A stretch of DNA of 64,000 nucleotides from Protula sp. h YS-2021 (lineage: Eukaryota > Annelida > Polychaeta > Sabellida > Serpulidae). This document shows positions 57,621 to 64,000 of the stretch, one piece after another; the first letter of the stretch is position 1; every line of letters starts with the position of its first letter. Under the pieces are notes generated by a model. It was not told where the DNA came from and searched no databases. It saw only the letters and a list, made by a program, of their open reading frames with translations. Position numbers and translations under genes: made by a program. The DNA is taken from contig OX457029.1 of the NCBI GenBank assembly GCA_949752745.1, forward strand, positions 46,926,228 to 46,990,227, written 5' to 3'.

Positions 57621-59142
57621 TATAGTATATATTATATTATCCTTGGGAACTATTCCTCTGAATCTCTTTGAAAAGTCTTACCAACGCTCTGTTTTATCAA
57701 ATTACTTATTTATTTCGGGCAATAAAGTACAAAAGTGAGAAAGAATACATGTGTTTGAAAATTAAGTGCTGGATTAATTTTTATATCTACACTTCTTTCG
57801 ACGCCCTCCGAACACGTGAAATATCAAAAAGGTGACTGTAGTAGCCACATAGTATATGCAATGCATAATACTGTAGTATGCCCAATGCAACACTCATTTC
57901 TTAAATTAACATATAGTGTTTGAGTCAGGCAAGTATAACGGTTATACGTAGCAAGTTGAACTTACTGGAGTGAGGCATATCGCATCACTTGCTGATGAAC
58001 AAATACCAAGTCAGAGAATGATATGCAGATTTCTAAGACCGGGGCGTAAACTCCAACCGACTTATAGTTTGTGTCGTCATTGTAGTGGCCCCTCCGCATG
58101 TGACTATCATTTGAAAGAACAGGAAACGTGACTCGATATTAAAAGATAACTCAGTATGACAGTGCAATCTTCTATCTGTGTGCTTTTTATGCCTACTTAT
58201 GTTTCCAGGATCAAACATTGGCCCATCAAGCACTAGTTCAGCGAGTTGTGGACAAATTTTCGGTTTTAATTTCCAAATTTGGTTCTTGAATTCTATTGGC
58301 ATCCCCGAGGAACTGGGGATTTATGACAACAGAATACAATGTTTTCCCTCTTTTGATAGTGTTAAAATGAGCTGGATGGACATACGAAAGGAGCCACCAG
58401 TGTGTTTTTATACCGTGATATTACGAGGCGCAGCAGTGTAATAAAACCTAAAAATTTACACATACGGTGTTCGAATTTCTTTTCTTTGCTGGTAAATATA
58501 AATATGGGTTAGGCAATATGAAGTTGTTGCTTACAGCTACGCTTCGGCTTCTGATTTTGTGAAGTTTCTGTGAACGCGCACCTTATGAGCTGTAAACAAC
58601 GACTGGATAGGATAGGAGAAAAATCTGACCAAAACTTTATCAGTATAAGGATGTCAGCTGATGGCATAAGTGTAATAGCACGGGCCTCTCAATTTTCATA
58701 TCAGTATCAGTGGTTCTTACCAATTGGTCATCAGTTCAAAGTTTCAAACATTGTGTGAAGCAGTTCAGAAAACCCAGGTGAATAACTTGTGCTGAAACAG
58801 ACTGTGCGAGGCAGGATACCTCTCAAGCTCATAACGAATTTCTGAGAAGTCACAGAAGGACACATTGAACTTTTTGTACAATCTAGGCATGATTACCTAT
58901 GTGAATGACCTCTTAAATTAATTATATTTTGATGACATTGAGATATTTCTGAAGTTCACTAGAAGACTATGAACTCTCACTATGAACTGAATTCTCAAAA
59001 TTGTCATAAACAAAGGTAGCTTTCTTTGGTTGATTTGAGATATCACTGACTTATCCAGCTTTCGATGCATTGTTGTACATGTTTTGATTTTTTTATTTAT
59101 TACTTTATGTGTTTTATTGATTTTCAAATTTACCTCTTGATT

Positions 59143-59143
<1 letters not shown>

Positions 59144-59238
<95 letters not shown>
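59144..59238. repeat. (TAA)n microsatellite
   Basis: About 95 bp of pure trinucleotide repeat, giving Asn and Tyr runs in translation. Confidence 0.97.
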
Positions 59239-59540
59239 TATGGGGCGCTTTTAGAACCGCGAAGATTTTATCCGTAAAACGTGCCAGTGCAAATCTGAGC
59301 TTATCAGAACTAACTTGATTTTGTTTATTGTAAAGATTAAATGTGATCACAGAACCGTGCTTTTTGATAACCTCTCAACCTATCAAATAGCCTCGAATCA
59401 AACGATTGTGTTTTCGCTTATTTCGATATTTTATTGCTGAAAATGCCACACAAAAATAGCTACTCAAGAAATGTGGCTAGAATTTTATTAAGAAAAGAAA
59501 CAAAAAAGGCAATAGCAGACTAATTTTTTTTGAACCTCTA

Positions 59541-59681
59541 AATGTTACACACCATAATCTAGTTTCTTTTATAGGTATATAAGTTTAGATTCGTACGTTC
59601 ACGCCTGCTGGTTACAGCGACGCTTCGACGAACTTTATGTTCTTCACCTCGTGCATTCACTTTTGAGCTGCGAGCGGCTGG
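59541..59681 (-). repeat. dispersed ~165-bp element, minus copy
   Basis: Starts ATGTTACACACCATAATCTA and ends TTTTGAGCTGCGAGCGGCTGG. Confidence 0.7.
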
Positions 59682-59699
59682 AGAGAAATGTGTGAGAAT

Positions 59700-62600
59700 T
59701 CGGCAGATACCAGTAAGAACACAGAGCAGCTAAGTGGCCGCATATTATTAGGCACCTGAGAAAAGTGTTAAATTATGTTTCCAACCGAAGTGAGACATGC
59801 AGATTTTATACGTTCAGTTTCTGTTGTGATCAAAATATATGTAAGACATCTTATGATCGGAGTGAGCTTAAAATGATTTATCACACTAGATTCTGTAAAT
59901 ATTTTGATTGTGATTTTGTGTTCAAAATATTTCGATAACGAAAAGTCATATCGACTCCGTGCATTGTGTGGTTGTTAATTTGATATGTGGACGGCTCTTT
60001 TCAATTTTGACTAATACGGTAAAAAAGGAAGGCAAGATTTCTCAGCTGTTTTGGATTGTTAATATATAGGTTATAAAGGTTCTCCATTGAATTTGGTCTT
60101 GAATTGAAAAAAAGCGAGGACTGCATATGAGTTCATTACGTTATATAGTTATCTGCTGTAAACGAGATCTCGTGCGTGTGATAACTCGTTATCGGAAATT
60201 CGGTTCAGCTTCACACTTGGTACTATAGTTCTTTGGACAAGTAGAACGGTTTCTGTCAACTTGAGGAGCATGTCTGAAGTTAAGAAATTAAGAAAGGTTT
60301 ATTCTGTTTATTACGTAAAAAATATTGCGCCATATGTTTTGCAGCCCCCTTCCTCATTTTTCAGGTTCTTTTGTTAACTGAGCATTACGATTAAACGTGA
60401 TGTGGTTTGGCTTACAACGTATCGTAGAAATTTTTCTATTATTCCTTTATTTCTCCTATTTTTAAGTATCGATATATCCCGGCATTTTGTTTCTGCCTTT
60501 TGTGTCTGTTCAGTCTTGGAGCCAAAGTGATACGCGCGAAGTTAGGGTGATGTTGTTTATTACTCGAAATATAGGTGAAAACTGCAAACAAATAATAAAT
60601 TCACAAAATAAATTAAATAGTCAATTAAAGGAACCAACCTTTCATACTTTACACATAGCACACAAAGAACACTTTACACCAACAAAGCAAACATTCTGAC
60701 ACATGCAATAAAACACATACGACAAGACATCTCATATCACTTGCGCATACGCTCATAGACAGAGAGGGACCCCTAGTAACATCTGCGCATGCGTGCACAG
60801 ACATGGGCCCTGACAAGTCTCCATGGAAACAAACGCCAATTAACAGATACCAACAGACACAAACACGCACAAACGCTCAAAACAAGTCTCCACTGAGAAG
60901 GACGCAAACTAACTAAACCCGCATGCGTAGGCAGCTATGCGCCCAGACGCGTCCTTTAGGAGGGAGACACGCCTAATAACGCACACAAACGTAACGTTTA
61001 GATATTAAATTCACAGGTATTTTATCAACAAGACTAATCATACAGCTAACACGGCCGAGTGGATTCTATTTATTATTTAAAGTAAACATAATGTATTCAA
61101 CGTACCAAACTATGCCCTGACTTCGGCATATAAACACGACGCATATAGGCCACGTTGGCCCTGGACTGACAACCTCTAAAAATGTAATAAAATATATTTC
61201 AATACCGGTAGTAACTCCATTCATGGAAACATTTTATTCTGAAAGCACTTTATTTGCAACTTCCTTTTGGGCTTTAACCTGTGTTATTATATTTTGAATT
61301 TATGAAATACAATAGAGCTCGCTCGGAGCGGACTACAGTAAGTCAAAGTAATTCTGCCGGTCAAGTAAATTTCATTAGAGCAAGTCACAAAATAATTCAA
61401 TCCTTACATCAACTCGCATATAGGACCTTTAAATCCAATTTCAGAATGAATGAAAGACCTTTTTGAACCATTAAAAACGCCTCAAAAGGCATAAATCGCA
61501 TAAATATATTAAAAAATATTGATACTTCAACACACGTGCGCATAGAATTCAGCACATGGCTCCCCAAAATTGAACACTATTCAATTTTCAAATTTAAAGA
61601 CATTTTATACAAAGTCAATATAGGAAGTACATCTATTTCGAAATTGATAACAATCTACAACAATAATAACTATGAGGCTCCTCGACAGGGATTCCCGAAA
61701 GGATCAATTACACTTCCTTTAATATGGGCATCAATACATGTATTGATCTTTCAAGATATTTACGATTTTGTGATAACGTACTGTCAACGACAACAACTGA
61801 GAACCGTATCAAGTTGTTACGAGATAAGGAAACAGGAGCCTAGCATCATTGCTGACAAAGACGTGCAGTTAAGAATTGCCATAACTTCTGCCAAGAGTGT
61901 GCGAAGGCAGTCGTCATCCAACTGATATCCAAGCTGAGACAAAAAAAACAGACCAAATGCCTCTGACACTCCTAATTAACTCTCCCAGCTACCTTCCATA
62001 TGACTACTGAACGGTTTGTTCATCCCAAACTCAAAATCACAACCGACCTTCAAAAGTTGATGCTTGACTTTCCCAACAACTAACCGAGACTCCCTTTGGT
62101 TCTTGGCACCTATAAAATTTGTATCCTGATCCTAGCGTGAGACTCTTGTTGGTCCCCTGATTGCTCTAAAACGACGCAATGTGTTGATGAAGGAATCTGT
62201 GGTATGAGAATTGGAAACTTCCAGGTGAACTGCTCGGCTTGCCATACAAGTAAATGCCATACCTCTTACGTTATTTGCTTCCTTCCTTTATTACAAATGG
62301 TCTAATTAATCAACACCTGTGCAATCGAATGGAGCGGAATTCTAAACGCGATCCTTTTGGCTTAGGAGACTACCTATGTTTCCGACAAACTATACACTGG
62401 GCGATATATGAAGAAATTCTAGAACTGCAATCAATGATCCAAAATCCCGTAGACCTTGTCGCATTGATGATGGACTTTCTCATGGTAATGGCTTATAATC
62501 GAAGTCGTGACATGATGAGACTCGGGTAAGATAACAGGATGTATCTCACTCAAGAACATACCTGAGACCAATCCAACCTTAATAAAGAGCTGACCTTTTT

Positions 62601-62900
62601 AATCGACCTGTTTCTACGCGTCGTCTGGATTCGATTTAGGTTATCTCCACCTTCGTCTTTAATCTTGCTAAGACAACTCAACTCCTAAGAAACCACCTCA
62701 CTTTGTTCAAAGCTGAGAGCCTCCCGCTCGGCTTCCTCAATATCAGTTGTGGCAGAGTCTAAAATAGATTGACCAGAATCTTTCGACCTTGTCATTGGAA
62801 AAGTTTTTATCCTTTGAACAATCTAGATTTCCAAATCAAACACAGAGCCAGATTTTGGCCAGCCGGATCCATTTAAAAACATGAGCAAAACGACCATAGC
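59700..62900. other. no gene recognised
   Basis: Frames at 61536-61925 and 62254-62529 match nothing I know and probably read the wrong strand of a retroelement. Part of this stretch may be the 3' portion or LTR of the BEL/Pao element to its right, but no LTR pair can be shown in this window. Confidence 0.35.
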
Positions 62901-62949
62901 TAAGACCGACGGAATTCGAAGTAGAAGCAAAGCACTTCACCCTTTTAAC

Positions 62950-64000
62950 CTCAACGTCATTAAGTGACAACTTTTGGTTTTCAACAGCCTCGCGAAGGTC
63001 ATGTTGTTGCAGAAAATTTGGGCCTTTTCACCAACTGGAACTGCTTACTAACTGAGAACATGTGATCCCGCGACATGCGACGCCGGCAGGATTATCCATT
63101 TACAAAGTGCCATTGAGAAGGTGAACTACGATATCGAATATATTGGATCTTGTGTTCAACATAAACATGGAATCTTCTTGCCTTGTTCGCAATGTAGCAG
63201 AGAACAGCCTTGCTATCTGACAAGTAGAAATGTTCAACCGGATCCAATTTCAATCGTTGCGCTATGCGTACAGACAAGACAGCTGTGCGGCTAACTTGAG
63301 TCTAGGGATGGATATTTTCCTGAGAAGCGATACTCTAGTCTCGGCAGTCAAAAATGATGCATGTATTCTTCCATCAACACTGAATACCTTCAAATGGGAA
63401 CACTGACCATAGCCCAGTGAACTAGCGTCTGAAAAATGGGGCATTTCTAGTTCCGAGGCCTGCCCAAAATCCGGAGAGAGACAACACCGAGCCTCTTTGA
63501 ACTGAGAAGGTAAAGGAATTTCTTGACACCAAGTGCGCCATTTTGATTCAATCGACTCCGGAATCTTTTCATCCTACTCAAGATTAAGTTGGCATAACTC
63601 CTGCAAAATCTGTTTTCCACGGAGTAAAAAGGGTGCGACCAGACCAAAGGATCGCAGAGAGAGCTAACTACAGAGAGTATTCCTCAACGAGTACAGGGAC
63701 AATCTGTTATGTTTATGAATATCGTCTGAAGCGATATTCCATTCAACTCCCAATACCTTCGAAATGTTCTCGAAATTGATATCAAAGTTTGTTGTGTCTT
63801 CGGCTGTACTTTCTACATGAATACTTTCTAAAACTTCTTTACTGTTTGAGAGAAATTTGTGAAGCTTTACATGGCCTGTCTTATAGAGTTGAACCGACCG
63901 TTCAATAAGACTTGTAGCTGATGCAACGTCAAAAACTGATTTTACTCCATCGTCTGCGTAGAAATTGTTGCATATAAAATCTCTAACATCTGAACCAAAG
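62950..64000 (-). mobile_element. BEL/Pao-type LTR retrotransposon pol, decayed, runs off the right edge
   Basis: On minus, from the window edge, a reverse-transcriptase-like stretch with the catalytic box FYADD, then LHKFLSNSKEVL and LGVEWN. Further on come a segment with APFLLRGKQILQEL, an RNase H-like segment with FSDASSLGYG and IPRLKLAAQLS, and HFYLSDSKAVL. These are ordered as in BEL/Pao pol. Several in-frame stops and frame changes show it is not functional. The 5' half lies outside the window. Confidence 0.75.

Larger units (their letters stand above)
53930..57990 (-). repeat. right arm of the large inverted duplication
   Basis: Partner of 45890-50930 with block order reversed. The arms flank about 3 kb containing WDR91 exon 1. 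This arm gained a (CT)n tract and lost other parts. Confidence 0.8.

Noticed and set aside
45890..57990. Inverted duplication as an assembly error
   Set aside because: The arms differ by many substitutions and have private insertions, which an assembly fold-back would not show.
59065..59350. Poly-Asn and poly-Tyr frames
   Set aside because: Products of the (TAA)n microsatellite.
61536..61925. 129-codon plus-strand frame
   Set aside because: No recognisable domain, and it lies beside minus-strand BEL/Pao sequence, so it is probably antisense or chance.

Overview
This is an AT-rich animal genome window with introns, poly(A) signals, many microsatellites and dense DNA transposons. Nothing in it looks bacterial or viral. 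A SLP-76/BLNK-type SH2 adaptor, a complete WDR91 gene, MADF/PIF-Harbinger and BEL/Pao transposons, tRNA-headed short repeats and a 169-bp tandem-repeat Helentron-like insert point to a marine invertebrate. A mollusc or other lophotrochozoan is the best guess, but the phylum is inference.

Region by region. 1-5.8 kb: non-coding, with a degenerate repeat carrying CRE palindromes, a (TC)n tract and a 51-bp tandem repeat. 5.85-10.7 kb, plus strand: the last five coding exons and 3' UTR of an SH2 adaptor. A 46-bp minisatellite in it has copied an exon end together with its 5' splice site about 14 times. 10.7-23.3 kb: no host gene; a stack of MITE-like elements, including TTCCGGAA foldback elements, a recent tandem duplication and several long-TIR elements with 9-bp target duplications. 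23.4-52.2 kb, minus strand: a complete 17-exon WDR91 gene. The exons sum to 2364 nt (787 codons plus stop) with every intron phase consistent, and one intron is a U12-type AT-AC intron. Its 12.1-kb intron 3 holds a dead PIF/Harbinger element (a MADF-BESS gene on plus, a transposase on minus), itself invaded by other elements. 45.9-58.0 kb: an old, diverged inverted duplication of about 4-5 kb arms flanks the WDR91 first exon and promoter; the outer arm keeps a broken copy of WDR91 exon 3. 58-64 kb: non-coding, a (TAA)n tract, and a decayed BEL/Pao pol fragment running off the right edge on minus.

The two host genes read convergently (adaptor on plus, WDR91 on minus). The 13 kb between their 3' ends is almost wholly transposon. 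The most unusual theme is a set of otherwise unrelated non-autonomous elements whose terminal inverted repeats are each built from a family-specific short word repeated several times. Most have 9-bp target duplications, as Mutator-like elements do. All family calls are from reading translations by eye; no database search was possible.
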